The translations under genes were made by a program, and so were the position numbers. A DNA stretch of 64,000 bases, taken from positions 1-64,000 of the forward strand of contig NZ_JAIVFO010000004.1 in assembly GCF_029991245.1 (NCBI RefSeq), read 5' to 3'. Of this stretch, positions 1-8,357 are shown piece by piece; position 1 is the stretch's first letter, and every line of letters starts with the position of its first letter. The notes beneath the pieces are model-generated. The model worked only from the letters and a program-made list of their open reading frames with translations. It was not told the DNA's origin and searched no databases. The stretch comes from Xanthobacter autotrophicus (GTDB taxonomy: Bacteria; Pseudomonadota; Alphaproteobacteria; Rhizobiales; Xanthobacteraceae).

Positions 1-29
1 GGGCTGAGGGGGTGGGAGGAAGCCGCACA

Positions 30-737
30 GTGTCCCACCCGCCCCAAAGCGTTCTTCTGGCGGAGGACGATCAGAACCTCCGCCAGGGCCTCGCCGAGCT
101 TCTGGCGCTGGAGGGCTTCGCCTGTCTTTCCGCGCCCGATGGGGACACGGCGCTGGCGCTTGCTCGCGATCACGCGCCGCTCATCGCCATCGCCATCGTC
201 GATGTCACGATGCCGAAACTGGACGGCTTCGCCCTCTGCCGGAAGATCCGCGAGCATGACCCGGCCCTACCGATTCTGATCCTCTCCGCGCGGGACACGG
301 AGACCGATCGGGTGCTCGGTCTCGAATACGGCGCCGACGATTTTCTGACGAAGCCGTTCGGCGCGCGCGAGCTTCTGGCGCGCATCCGCGCGCTCCTGCG
401 CCGCGCCGCGCTTTCCCCAGCGCGGCCCCCGCCCACGGCCCGTTTCATCCTCGGCGACATCGAGGTGGCGCCGGAGGAACTGCGCGCCTACCGGGGCAAG
501 CGGCGCATCGACCTCACCAAACGCGAGGTGACGCTGCTCAGGATCCTTCACGACCGCAAGGGCCTGGTCGTCTCACGCAACGACCTCTGCGACCTCTGCT
601 GGGGACGGGATTACATGCCGAACAGTCGGGCGGTGGATCAATACATCTCGGCGCTCCGCCGGAAGATCGAGCACGATCCGGCCAACCCGCGGATCGTCCG
701 CACCGTGCACGGGTTCGGCTATCGCTTCGACGGGTAG
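30..737 (+). CDS. OmpR/PhoB-family response regulator
   Basis: A two-domain DNA-binding response regulator. The N-terminal receiver domain has the acidic pair in LAEDDQ, the phospho-acceptor Asp in IVDVTMPKLDG and the conserved Lys in DDFLTKPFG. The C-terminal half is an OmpR-type winged helix ending in RIVRTVHGFGYRF. I chose the GTG at 30 because GGGAGG at 14-19 sits at the right distance; an in-frame GTG at 12 would add six residues. Its histidine kinase is not visible and may lie left of the window. The next gene, on the same strand about 110 bp away, encodes an exported Sel1 protein. The target is unknown. Confidence 0.85.
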   Translation: MSHPPQSVLLAEDDQNLRQGLAELLALEGFACLSAPDGDTALALARDHAPLIAIAIVDVTMPKLDGFALCRKIREHDPALPILILSARDTETDRVLGLEYGADDFLTKPFGARELLARIRALLRRAALSPARPPPTARFILGDIEVAPEELRAYRGKRRIDLTKREVTLLRILHDRKGLVVSRNDLCDLCWGRDYMPNSRAVDQYISALRRKIEHDPANPRIVRTVHGFGYRFDG

Positions 738-846
738 AAGGACCCACCCGTCGTGCATATTTCTTGAAATCGGCAGACTTGCGCCTGACATCCCGATGCC
801 AGCGCACGTGTAACATCCCTTCATCTGCCATGACGAGGAGGACGCG

Positions 847-1428
847 ATGATGTTTAGACGCGCGAACGCGCTCATTCTGCGGGCGACCCTGCTGGGTTTC
901 GTTCTAGCGGCTTCGGCATCGGAGGCCTTCGCCGGCGATACCGTCGTCGATGACCACGGCGTGCTCAATCCGCAGGAATTTTCCATGGACGCCGTGATGC
1001 GCCGCATTGAGGAGAAGCGCGCCACCAATTTCGACTGCATTGCCGGATACGAGGCAGCGAAAGCGGGAATGCACGTCTACGCCGAGCGCATCTTCGCCTA
1101 CTGCGCCGAAAAGGGTGTCACGGGCGCTCTCCCGTGGATGGCCTGGATAGAGGAGAATGGTTATACGCACCCGTCCAACCCGGCAGCCGCTGCGGAGTGG
1201 GACAGGCGCAGCGCCGAACTGGGCTCTTCCGTGGGAGAGCTCAATTTCGGTCTCGACCTGTTGCGCGGACACGGCGTCGCGCGTGATCCCCTCCTCGGCC
1301 GCCGTTACATTGATCGCGCCGCCGAGCACGGAGACGAAACGGCCCGCAGGCTCATCGAGAACGGCTACGATCCCGATTTGGTGACGCCGGATGCCGACAA
1401 GGCGCGCTACCGTAAGCCTGTCTTCTAG
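847..1428 (+). CDS. Exported Sel1-repeat protein
   Basis: A 193-residue protein with a clear signal peptide (hydrophobic residues 10-25, cleavage likely after EAFA), so probably periplasmic. The C-terminal half carries a Sel1-like repeat (LDLLRGHGVARDPLLGRRYIDRAAEHG), a helical-hairpin protein-interaction module. The start is an ATG preceded by GAGGA at 836-840. Periplasmic Sel1 proteins such as rhizobial ExoR control two-component systems; the response regulator just upstream makes a similar sensor role conceivable, but that is inference. I do not recognise a specific family. Confidence 0.7.
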   Translation: MMFRRANALILRATLLGFVLAASASEAFAGDTVVDDHGVLNPQEFSMDAVMRRIEEKRATNFDCIAGYEAAKAGMHVYAERIFAYCAEKGVTGALPWMAWIEENGYTHPSNPAAAAEWDRRSAELGSSVGELNFGLDLLRGHGVARDPLLGRRYIDRAAEHGDETARRLIENGYDPDLVTPDADKARYRKPVF

Positions 1429-1589
1429 GGCGGGTCGGCATCGCCGCAGATAACGGCGCCAAGTGTCCTCCCGTCGGCGCCCGAAGGAAAGGTGGGAGGC
1501 GCTCGAGCACTGCGTCGGGGACTTTCCGCAGCGGGAAATGGCCGACGCCCGGCAGAACGTGGTGGCTTTAGGCACCGCTGAGGCCGGCC

Positions 1590-1910
1590 TCAAGCTCGGG
1601 ACGCCGGGTCGGGCTGACACCGGCGCGCTTTCAGTTGGGCGAGACCGACATCCAGGGCAAGATCAGCCGATGCGGCGACGAACTCGCCCGCACGGCGCTC
1701 TATGAGGCGGCGCATACGCTGCTCGTGAGGAGCCAGAAATGGTCGAGCCTGCGGGCGTGGGGAATGAAGATCGCCAGGCATCGCGGCATGGCCCGCGCCC
1801 GCGTCGCGGTCGCCCGCAAGCTCGCCGTCATCCTCCACCGCATGTGGAGCGACGGTTCGCAGTTCCGCTGGGGCAAAGACCCCGCCAATGGAGCCACGGC
1901 CGCTGCATGA
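1590..1910 (+). pseudogene. IS110-family transposase, C-terminal remnant
   Basis: This frame encodes the C-terminal part of an IS110 transposase: GLTPARFQ, GETDIQGKISRCGDE, TALYEAAHTLLVRS and RKLAVILHRMW are family signatures. The N-terminal DEDD domain is missing, so this is a scar. It marks the left side of the monooxygenase block. It differs from the intact IS110 copy near 47 kb, so it is an independent insertion. Confidence 0.8.
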
Positions 1911-2533
1911 CGCCGCAGAGCCGAAACGGGAGGGCCAGACACCACGCATGACCCCGCAAGGGTGAACCGGATCGTTCCCGTGGGGACGATGGGCAAGGCG
2001 ATCTCGTTGAGAGTCCAGAACCTGGGCAAACCCAAGGTCGTGAAACAGATTGAGACGCCTCGCCCTCCTGACCCCATCATGCGGCGGCCCAGCGCCGACC
2101 GCGAAGAGAAGCGTGTGACCCATGGGGCGACACGAGCCGGAGAAGCCAAGACGGGGCGACCAGAACGAGCAGCTTGACCTCAACGACCCCAATCAGAGAA
2201 GGGCTCTTAGCCGGTTCTTCGAGGTGTCCGCCCGGGACGAGAGGTGCGTAACTCGCGGCGCGAAGGATCTGGAAATAAACAAGGTCAACCGAACGAGGCG
2301 TGGCTTGCTTTCACATCCACCTATCTGAGATGGTTTCTGTGGTGGATGTCGCGCTGAGGTCGGAAATGATCCGTTCGAGACGCTCGGTATCGCGAGCGTC
2401 GAGGAAGGCGCAGGCCGTCTGTACCATGGCCGCTTACCGCCTGTTCCGATTCATTCACGTATCTTGCTGCGAACGCGCTGAAACTGTACCTTTAGGCAAT
2501 ATCCGTCAAGGCTCTTTCGTGCAAACTACCAGT

Positions 2534-2553
2534 GCGCAGGGTTCAACCCGCGC
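2534..2553. promoter_or_regulatory. Near-palindrome upstream of mmoX
   Basis: GCGC-A-GGGTT-C-AACCC-GCGC, an inverted repeat broken only by one extra A in the left arm. It lies about 225 bp before the mmoX start and just before an A-rich tract. It could be an operator or activator site. No regulator in the window can be assigned to it. Confidence 0.35.
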
Positions 2554-2573
2554 AAAAAATGGAAAAAAAAGCA

Positions 2574-2593
2574 GCCCTAAACAGATTTAGGGC
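2574..2593. promoter_or_regulatory. Perfect 8-bp inverted repeat upstream of mmoX
   Basis: GCCCTAAA, loop CAGA, TTTAGGGC. Read on the minus strand the hairpin is followed by a run of T (plus-strand A-run at about 2563-2570), which is the layout of an intrinsic terminator for leftward transcription. Read on the plus strand it has no T-run. It may insulate the mmo control region or be a protein-binding site. Confidence 0.45.
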
Positions 2594-2777
2594 GCAGGGA
2601 TGAACGCAAGCTAATTGAGGCGCTCACGGCCGCTCTGATGCGTTAGGGGCCCGCGTAGTGACGCTGGGCGAACTCGCTTGGGCGGTTCCCAGAAGATTCC
2701 GACATGGCGGAAGCAATCGCGCAAGACCGCAGAGCGCGGCCAGCGTGGGTCATAGCAGGGATGCAGGAGGACTAAGA

Positions 2778-4364
2778 ATGCAATCAGTAAAGCCGAGCGG
2801 CCACAGCATTATGGAAAATACGAAGCGCGCAGTCCGCGCGCCGACTTCGGTCGAGGCTCAGGAAGTCCATCGCTATCTGATGGATTTCAAGTGGGAGTTT
2901 GAAAAAAACCGTACAAAATACGGCACGAAGTATGAAATGGCGAATTTGACCAAGGAACAGTTCAAGCTTACCGCTAAAGAATATGCTCGGATGGAGGCAA
3001 TTAAAGAGGAGCGGCAGTTCGGAACCCTGCTCGATGGGCTCGACCGTCTCGACGCCGCGAACCGGGTCCATCCCCGATGGGCGGAAGCGATGAAGGTTTT
3101 CGCCAACTTTCTGGAATGCGGTGAGTACAATGCGATCGCAGGCTCCGCCTTGCTCTGGGACTCCGCACAGTCTCCCGAGCAGAAAAATGGATATCTCGCC
3201 CAGGTGATCGACGAAATTCGGCACAGCAACCAGACGGCCTACGTCAATCACTACTTTTCGAAACACGGCTCTGACGCTGCCGGGCACAACAATCCTCGTC
3301 AGTTGCGCAGCGTTGGCCCTGCCTTCCGAGGGATCAAGCGCGCGTTCGGCGACGGGTTCAATGCCGGCGATCCGGTCGAATGTTCCATCAACCTTCAGTT
3401 GGTGGCTGAGGCTTGCTACACTAATCCGTTGATCGTCGCTTTGACGGAGTGGGCCGCCACAAACGGCGATGAAATTACGCCGACCGTCTTTACGTCGATC
3501 CAGACCGATGAGATGCGCCACATGGCGAACGGGTATCAGACGATCGTGTCTGTGATCAATGACCCGAAAGCCAAGCTGCATCTCAACACCGACCTCAATA
3601 ACGCTTTCTGGACTCAGACGAAATACTTCACGCCGATCTTGGGCTATCTGTTCGAATATTTCAGCAGATACAAGGTGGAGCCGTGGTATAAGACTTGGAA
3701 TCGGTGGGTGTATGAAGATTGGGCGGGGATCTGGCTTGGCCGCTTGGCCAAGTATGGAGTCACATCGCCGCCCAGCCTGCGAGAGGCGAAGCAGGACGCC
3801 GTCTGGTCGCACCATGATGTCGCCATTCTCGCGTATGCCCTCTGGCCGTTGCACCACTGGCGGCATGAGCTTCCAGACGAAGTCGACATGGCTTGGTTCG
3901 AGGAGAATTATCCTGGCTGGTACGACCGTTACGGGCGCATTTATGACGAATGGCGTAAGCTAGGCTTTGAAGATCCGAAGAGCGGATTTCTGCCGTCGGC
4001 TTGGCTGATCGAGAATGGCTACATTCCCTATGTGGACCACGTGTCTGGCGTGCCGTTCTGTCCGAAGCTCGCGAAGGGTGCGTGCGATCTTCGCATCCTG
4101 GAGCGCAATGGCCGGCGTTACGCTTTCTCGGACACCTATGGCGAGCAACAATTCCTGCTCGAGCCCGAGCGCTACGAGGCGCAGGATTTCCTCACTCAGT
4201 TTGAGGGGTGGGAACTTTCCGAGGTCATCCGCGCAGGCGGCGGATTGCGCAGTGACGGCAAGACAATGATAGCACAGCCCCATTTGCGCTCGGACAACAT
4301 GTGGACCATTGATGACATTCAGCGAATTGGGATGAAGATTCCGAATCCTCTGAAGATGCACTGA
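2778..4364 (+). CDS. mmoX: Soluble methane/alkane monooxygenase hydroxylase, alpha subunit
   Basis: The diiron catalytic subunit that inserts oxygen into methane or short alkanes. At 528 residues it matches the family length (527 in Methylococcus capsulatus). Diiron ligands are present: E116 (GEYN), E146 and H149 (DEIRH), E211 (AEACYTNP), E245 and H248 (DEMRH). The position of the near-invariant Cys151 of methane monooxygenases is Thr153 here (DEIRHSNQT). Residues equivalent to N116, F282, K323 and Y324 of M. capsulatus are kept. The start at 2778 is fixed by AGGAGG at 2765-2770 and the family length; the frame is open 40 codons further upstream. First gene of the operon. Confidence 0.97.
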   Translation: MQSVKPSGHSIMENTKRAVRAPTSVEAQEVHRYLMDFKWEFEKNRTKYGTKYEMANLTKEQFKLTAKEYARMEAIKEERQFGTLLDGLDRLDAANRVHPRWAEAMKVFANFLECGEYNAIAGSALLWDSAQSPEQKNGYLAQVIDEIRHSNQTAYVNHYFSKHGSDAAGHNNPRQLRSVGPAFRGIKRAFGDGFNAGDPVECSINLQLVAEACYTNPLIVALTEWAATNGDEITPTVFTSIQTDEMRHMANGYQTIVSVINDPKAKLHLNTDLNNAFWTQTKYFTPILGYLFEYFSRYKVEPWYKTWNRWVYEDWAGIWLGRLAKYGVTSPPSLREAKQDAVWSHHDVAILAYALWPLHHWRHELPDEVDMAWFEENYPGWYDRYGRIYDEWRKLGFEDPKSGFLPSAWLIENGYIPYVDHVSGVPFCPKLAKGACDLRILERNGRRYAFSDTYGEQQFLLEPERYEAQDFLTQFEGWELSEVIRAGGGLRSDGKTMIAQPHLRSDNMWTIDDIQRIGMKIPNPLKMH

Positions 4365-4373
4365 CGCGGAACT

Positions 4374-4404
4374 GCACCGGCGCCGTCAAAGGCGGCGCCG
4401 GTGC
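4374..4404 (+). promoter_or_regulatory. Intercistronic hairpin between mmoX and mmoY
   Basis: Perfect 11-bp arms, GCACCGGCGCC and GGCGCCGGTGC, with a 9-nt loop, 9 bases after the mmoX stop. No T-run follows, so it need not terminate. Such a stem can protect the 3' end of the mmoX message or attenuate the downstream genes. Confidence 0.7.
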
Positions 4405-4429
4405 TCAGATCTGAAGAGAGGAAACCAAG

Positions 4430-5653
4430 ATGAAGCAGGGGCAGTCAATTCGGGCGGCGTTCGAACCCGAGCGGATCATGGAAATCCGGAAAGTTTCGCC
4501 AGCGGAGCCGCTGGAGAAGCAGCGCACAATGAGTTATTATGTCGTGCCGGAAGGCAAGCGGTTGACCGAGTATGAGCAGTTGACGGCCTATGCGCAGCAG
4601 AGCGCCGACTATGCGGGCGGCGGCATTGAGGTCGGTGAGTATCAGCAAAAGCATGCCGGCGGCCGTGGCGCCTATGCGAACGAAACCACGGAGGTCATCA
4701 ATCGCGACTGGTTCAAATTTCGGGATCCCGATCGCCGCTGGTTTTATCCCGCGGTCAAGGCCAAGGCGGAAGATGGGCGCACTGCAGACCGGTTCATGAA
4801 AGCGGCTTCCTCTGAGGGGCTTGTTCGGTTAATCGAACGTGACTGGATTGGTTTCCTCGATGTCGATTTTGGGGCGTTGACTTTTTACGAATACGGTTTG
4901 TTCAACGCGCATTCATCAGCCACGAAAGATTCTATTTCGGATTTCGTAAAGACCTGGGTTGCTCTAACAGCATTTGATAAGAATGACGCTGCGCAGATGG
5001 TGCAGACAGAGCGCGTGTTTCTGAGCAAGCAGATAGAAAACTTCGACGCCGACTTGGTGCGGGCGAAAGAAGTGTGGACCAAGAGCCCGATCTATGCCGG
5101 CATTCGCGAGGCGGTCGAACGCCTTTGGGGCGACACGTATGACTGGGGAGAAATCCTTTGGGCGTCGCATGCGATCATTGATGCTATTTACGGGCAGTTC
5201 GTTCGGCGGGAGTTCTTTCAGAGAATCGCGCCAGCGTATGGCGATAACATCACGCCTTGGTTTCTAAGTCAGGCGAGCGGCTACGCCCAAACCGCCAAGG
5301 GGGGTGTGCGGCGGCTGTTCGGAGACAATCTTGCGAACGATCCCGATTTCGGGTTGCACAACCGGGCGGTGATACGTGCCTGGACTGACAAATGGCTTCC
5401 GGTCACCCTCGCAGGACTTAGAGGATTTGTCGGAATCTATGCTCAACTTCCGAATGCTTCCGAGAAAGTCGCAGGGCGCAGCGTCGTAGAGGAAGGCGTT
5501 GAGCGCGTCATGCAGGATTGGGCGACCGACTTCGCTCACCTGATTGGATACGAGGCGGATGTCGCCGGTTTGGTGGCCGAAGTGATGAGCGGCATGGACC
5601 CAGCGCTGGCGTATCGATCTGACGCTACGAAGTCCATTCAACCTATTTCGTGA
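4430..5653 (+). CDS. mmoY: Soluble monooxygenase hydroxylase, beta subunit
   Basis: Structural subunit of the hydroxylase (alpha-beta-gamma dimer); it has the ferritin-like fold without the iron site. It is 407 residues, slightly longer than M. capsulatus MmoY (389). Recognised by order and by motifs such as NRDWFKFRDPDRRWFYP and DTYDWGEILWASHAIID. A purine-rich AGAGGA lies just upstream of the ATG. It is 65 bp from mmoX, with the strong hairpin in the gap. Confidence 0.95.
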   Translation: MKQGQSIRAAFEPERIMEIRKVSPAEPLEKQRTMSYYVVPEGKRLTEYEQLTAYAQQSADYAGGGIEVGEYQQKHAGGRGAYANETTEVINRDWFKFRDPDRRWFYPAVKAKAEDGRTADRFMKAASSEGLVRLIERDWIGFLDVDFGALTFYEYGLFNAHSSATKDSISDFVKTWVALTAFDKNDAAQMVQTERVFLSKQIENFDADLVRAKEVWTKSPIYAGIREAVERLWGDTYDWGEILWASHAIIDAIYGQFVRREFFQRIAPAYGDNITPWFLSQASGYAQTAKGGVRRLFGDNLANDPDFGLHNRAVIRAWTDKWLPVTLAGLRGFVGIYAQLPNASEKVAGRSVVEEGVERVMQDWATDFAHLIGYEADVAGLVAEVMSGMDPALAYRSDATKSIQPIS

Positions 5654-5677
5654 TGTTACGGCGAAGGGGATACCGGC

Positions 5678-6082
5678 ATGAGCGGACGTGGATCGAGCGA
5701 GGGCCTGAACTCTAAAAATGGGCAGGCGTTTATCGACGAATTCCTTGATGAAAAAAACATGACCGTCAAGGAATCGCGTGATGTTGTACTTGTTCTAATG
5801 AAAAGTGAGGAAATGGAAGTCGTCGTCGACGACATCATCCTTGGGGAGCAAAAGAAGTCGAATCCATCAATCGTGGTGGAAGATCACGCTAGTTACTACT
5901 GGATCAAAGCCGATGGGCAAATTGTCATTGATGTAGATATAGTGGCGGATATCATGGGGCGATCGTACAATGTTTACGACTTCCTGGTAAACGTGTCCTC
6001 GACCGTTGGTCGAGCATTCATTACCGGTAACGTGTTCACGCTGACGACGGAGCTTGTCGGGCTCGATGAAGCGTTGGTATAG
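5678..6082 (+). CDS. mmoB: Monooxygenase coupling/regulatory protein B
   Basis: Cofactor-free effector that binds the hydroxylase and controls oxygen and substrate access. It is 134 residues against about 141 in M. capsulatus; the difference is at the flexible N-terminus, which matters for activity in known MmoB. Family motifs: VVLVLMKSEE, NPSIVVEDHASYYWIKADG and NVSSTVGRAF. It lies 24 bp after mmoY in the same operon. Confidence 0.95.
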   Translation: MSGRGSSEGLNSKNGQAFIDEFLDEKNMTVKESRDVVLVLMKSEEMEVVVDDIILGEQKKSNPSIVVEDHASYYWIKADGQIVIDVDIVADIMGRSYNVYDFLVNVSSTVGRAFITGNVFTLTTELVGLDEALV

Positions 6083-6095
6083 GGAAGGAAACAAA

Positions 6096-6665
6096 ATGGC
6101 GTTCACGAACCACTGCCTACGCGACGGAGACCGCAGTCTATACGACAATGATACGCGTCGTAGCTGGCGGGACCGCATCGCAGGGCTCAGCAATCTCGAC
6201 GAAGCGGTAGCGCTTTTGACGGAGATCCGCACCAAGCACGTCGGGACCGAGCGCGAGACGTACGATTTGGAGTACGACTCATTGTGGATCGAAGCGGAGG
6301 CCGAAAGGCGCGTCGCTTCGCTCAAAAGCGAGAAATTTCACGGTAAGGATTTGCTCGACAGGTGCGTGTGTGGCGCTGCGGCGGCAGATGTTTACCGTGA
6401 TTTGCGCCACCGCATTGACGCCGCTGGCGAATGTCAATTCACGCTAGAAGGTTTGGCTGCGGAATTTCGACGCAAGTTCAAACCTCCTGTGATGCCGGTC
6501 AACGCATGGCTCGAACTCGACAGCTACTTAAGCAAGCGGTTGCTCGAGACCAGGGCGAAGGTCGCGGATATCTCGGCCATCGACGTCGCCGAATGGCGCG
6601 CCAAGCGAGGCTTTCGTGTGCTTGTCGAGGGGCACGGGAACGCGATGACGGGTGAAACGACCTGA
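6096..6665 (+). CDS. mmoZ: Soluble monooxygenase hydroxylase, gamma subunit
   Basis: Small helical subunit of the hydroxylase, 189 residues (170 in M. capsulatus). Recognised by position and by NDTRRSWRDRIAGLSNLDEA, YDLEYDSLWIEAEAERRV, FKPPVMPVNAWLE and the C-terminal RAKRGFRVL. The ATG at 6096 has GGGAAGGAAAC before it. An in-frame ATG at 6054 inside mmoB would add 14 residues that do not look like the family. Confidence 0.93.
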   Translation: MAFTNHCLRDGDRSLYDNDTRRSWRDRIAGLSNLDEAVALLTEIRTKHVGTERETYDLEYDSLWIEAEAERRVASLKSEKFHGKDLLDRCVCGAAAADVYRDLRHRIDAAGECQFTLEGLAAEFRRKFKPPVMPVNAWLELDSYLSKRLLETRAKVADISAIDVAEWRAKRGFRVLVEGHGNAMTGETT

Positions 6666-6696
6666 CGCGGCAACAAGCGATATCCCGGAGGCGCAA

Positions 6697-6942
6697 ATGC
6701 ACAACGGCGAAACGGCTGATCTACCATTGTCGGAAAAGCAGAACGCGGAAACAGCCTTTCGAGGCGTGTGTACGGACTTTGGTTTTGCTTGGCAATGGCA
6801 GATCTTGCGTGGAGACGACGTGGTTCACGAAGGAGCCGCGTTGAGCGAAGCCGCCGCGTGGCGAGCCGTGAAATCAATGATACGCGTCTTCGGGAGCCTT
6901 GACAAAAACTCCGAGACCAACAGGCCGCAAACGGCCGTTTAG
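6697..6942 (+). CDS. mmoD: MmoD, inhibitory/assembly and regulatory protein
   Basis: Small protein of sMMO operons, about 81 residues from this start. In known systems MmoD binds and inhibits the hydroxylase and takes part in the copper switch. The core motif WQILRGDDVVHEGAALSEAAAW matches the family. GGAGG at 6687-6691 fixes the start at 6697; the frame is open back to 6652, overlapping mmoZ. It lies between mmoZ and mmoC, as in all known sMMO operons. Confidence 0.85.
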   Translation: MHNGETADLPLSEKQNAETAFRGVCTDFGFAWQWQILRGDDVVHEGAALSEAAAWRAVKSMIRVFGSLDKNSETNRPQTAV

Positions 6943-6952
6943 GGGGAAACTT

Positions 6953-7993
6953 ATGCACCTGATTAGAGCGACGCTTGAGGACGGAGAGCACTTGCAATTC
7001 GAGTGCGATGACGCCGAGGACGTCCTTTCCGCGGCGTTGCGGAACAATATCATTCTGCTCTCGGAGTGCCACAAAGGGATTTGTACGACCTGCCGAGTGC
7101 ATTGTTCAGATGGCGAATTTGAGTTGGGCAGAGGTGTAAGTGTTTATTCTTTGCCGCCTGAAGATCAAGACGAGGGCTTTACATTACTTTGTCAGACGTA
7201 TCCGCGGTCGGATCTGGAAATTCAACTACCATACGGACTCGACCGCGTTTCGTTCGGCACGTCCCGGATCGAGGAGATCTACGAGGCAAGAATCGCGGTG
7301 ATCGAGCGGTTCACGGAACATGTGGTCTCAATTTTCTTGGAACTGCGAGACGAGTTTGGCAAGCCTCGCGATTTTCGCTGGACTCCAGGGCAATATATAA
7401 AGCTCCGAGTACCGGGAACTGGCGAGTGGCGCAGTTATTCGATGGCCAATATCCCTGACGGAAGTGGGCGAGTCGAATTGATGGTGCGTTTGCTTGAGGA
7501 CGGCGTCTTTTCCAATTACCTTCGAGAAAGAGTGAAGGTCGGGCAAGTCGTAGAGATAAAGGGTCCCTACGGAGAGTTTCAGGTCCACGCCAGTGTGAGT
7601 CCGCGCTACTTCGTCGGCGGCAGCACCGGTTTGGCTCCCCTGGTTTCCATGCTCAGAGGGATGGCCGAAGCCAACGATCCAGCACCCTGCAGACTGATTT
7701 TTGGGATGCGCAGCCAGGAATTCTTCTTTTACGCGAAGGAACTGGCGGCCCTGGCTGGGGCTCTGCCAGCGCTGTCGCTTGAACTTTCGCTCGAAACGCC
7801 GGATCCGGAATGGACTGGCCGCGTCGGTAACGTAGGCGAGGTGTTGTCGGTAATACTCAATGAAACTGGGGAAAAGCCCGATATTTACGTGTGCGGACCG
7901 GGACCGATGGTTCGGTTCGTAGAGGAGATTTGTCACGCTCGCGGAGTGCGGTCGGACCGTGTGTTCAGCGAGAAATTCTTGGCGTCAGGCTAA
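6953..7993 (+). CDS. mmoC: Monooxygenase reductase (2Fe-2S / FAD / NADH)
   Basis: Passes electrons from NADH to the hydroxylase. It is 346 residues (348 in M. capsulatus). The N-terminal plant-type ferredoxin domain has the cluster cysteines in CHKGICTTC and LLC. The flavin domain has RSYSMAN, and the NAD domain has GGSTGLAPLVSML and CGPGPMV. The ATG at 6953 follows GGGGGAA. The next gene starts immediately after its TAA. Confidence 0.96.
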   Translation: MHLIRATLEDGEHLQFECDDAEDVLSAALRNNIILLSECHKGICTTCRVHCSDGEFELGRGVSVYSLPPEDQDEGFTLLCQTYPRSDLEIQLPYGLDRVSFGTSRIEEIYEARIAVIERFTEHVVSIFLELRDEFGKPRDFRWTPGQYIKLRVPGTGEWRSYSMANIPDGSGRVELMVRLLEDGVFSNYLRERVKVGQVVEIKGPYGEFQVHASVSPRYFVGGSTGLAPLVSMLRGMAEANDPAPCRLIFGMRSQEFFFYAKELAALAGALPALSLELSLETPDPEWTGRVGNVGEVLSVILNETGEKPDIYVCGPGPMVRFVEEICHARGVRSDRVFSEKFLASG

Positions 7994-8296
7994 ATGAGAC
8001 GCGTAGGCCCCCTTCAGAACTCTACGGCAAGCAATTTCATGCGGGAAGTCGCGTGCGCGCTGGATGAGTCGCTGCGCGAAACCCGCGAGACGCAGGATCG
8101 TCTGGCGGCCGCGATAGGCGAGCAGAGGGTTGAGGAGCTACGAGAATACTGGCTTTCCGAACCGGACAGCGACGCAACTGCGGCTTTCCTTCAAAGAGCT
8201 GCCTACCGGGAAAGGCAGCTTGTGGCGGTCTGGGCCAAGCTCCGTAGGCTCGAGCATCTGAGGGTTGCGGCGGGGCGGGGAGTCATGAAAAGTTAG
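7994..8296 (+). CDS. Small unrecognised protein, paralogue of the next gene
   Basis: 100 residues, charged, with no signal peptide or membrane segment; predicted mostly helical. Its ATG directly follows the mmoC stop, so it is almost certainly co-translated with the reductase. It is homologous to the protein at 8358-8744: a conserved block AAYRERQLVAVWAKLRRLEHLRVAAGR matches ATYRERDLVNLWSRLERLAAMRAKAGR there, and the N-terminal FMREVACALDES matches FLKDLAISFDDA. I do not know any equivalent in described sMMO operons. A role in assembly or regulation of the monooxygenase is inferred only from position. Confidence 0.75.
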   Translation: MRRVGPLQNSTASNFMREVACALDESLRETRETQDRLAAAIGEQRVEELREYWLSEPDSDATAAFLQRAAYRERQLVAVWAKLRRLEHLRVAAGRGVMKS

Positions 8297-8357
8297 GTTT
8301 CGAGAAAACGGTTGGCAGTCTGAAGTGGGGAGCAAACCCTAACGGCGTGAGGCAATC

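Larger units (their letters stand above)
1911..2777. other. Long intergenic region upstream of mmoX
   Basis: About 870 bp without a gene I can support. The left part looks like IS debris; the right part (about 2300-2777) is more AT-rich and should hold the operon's control region. I searched for a sigma-54 site (GG, ten bases, GC, with TGGCAC/TTGC context) and found no good match. GG-N10-GC occurs at 2540-2553, but with poor surrounding consensus. Two inverted repeats are listed separately. Confidence 0.5.

Noticed and set aside
2540-2553. GG-N10-GC spacing that could be a sigma-54 promoter
   Set aside because: Only the GG and GC positions fit; the surrounding bases do not match TGGCAC or TTGCA, and it falls in an inverted repeat.
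2574-2593. Hairpin as a terminator ahead of mmoX
   Set aside because: The T-run is present only for leftward transcription, so it would not stop rightward read-through.
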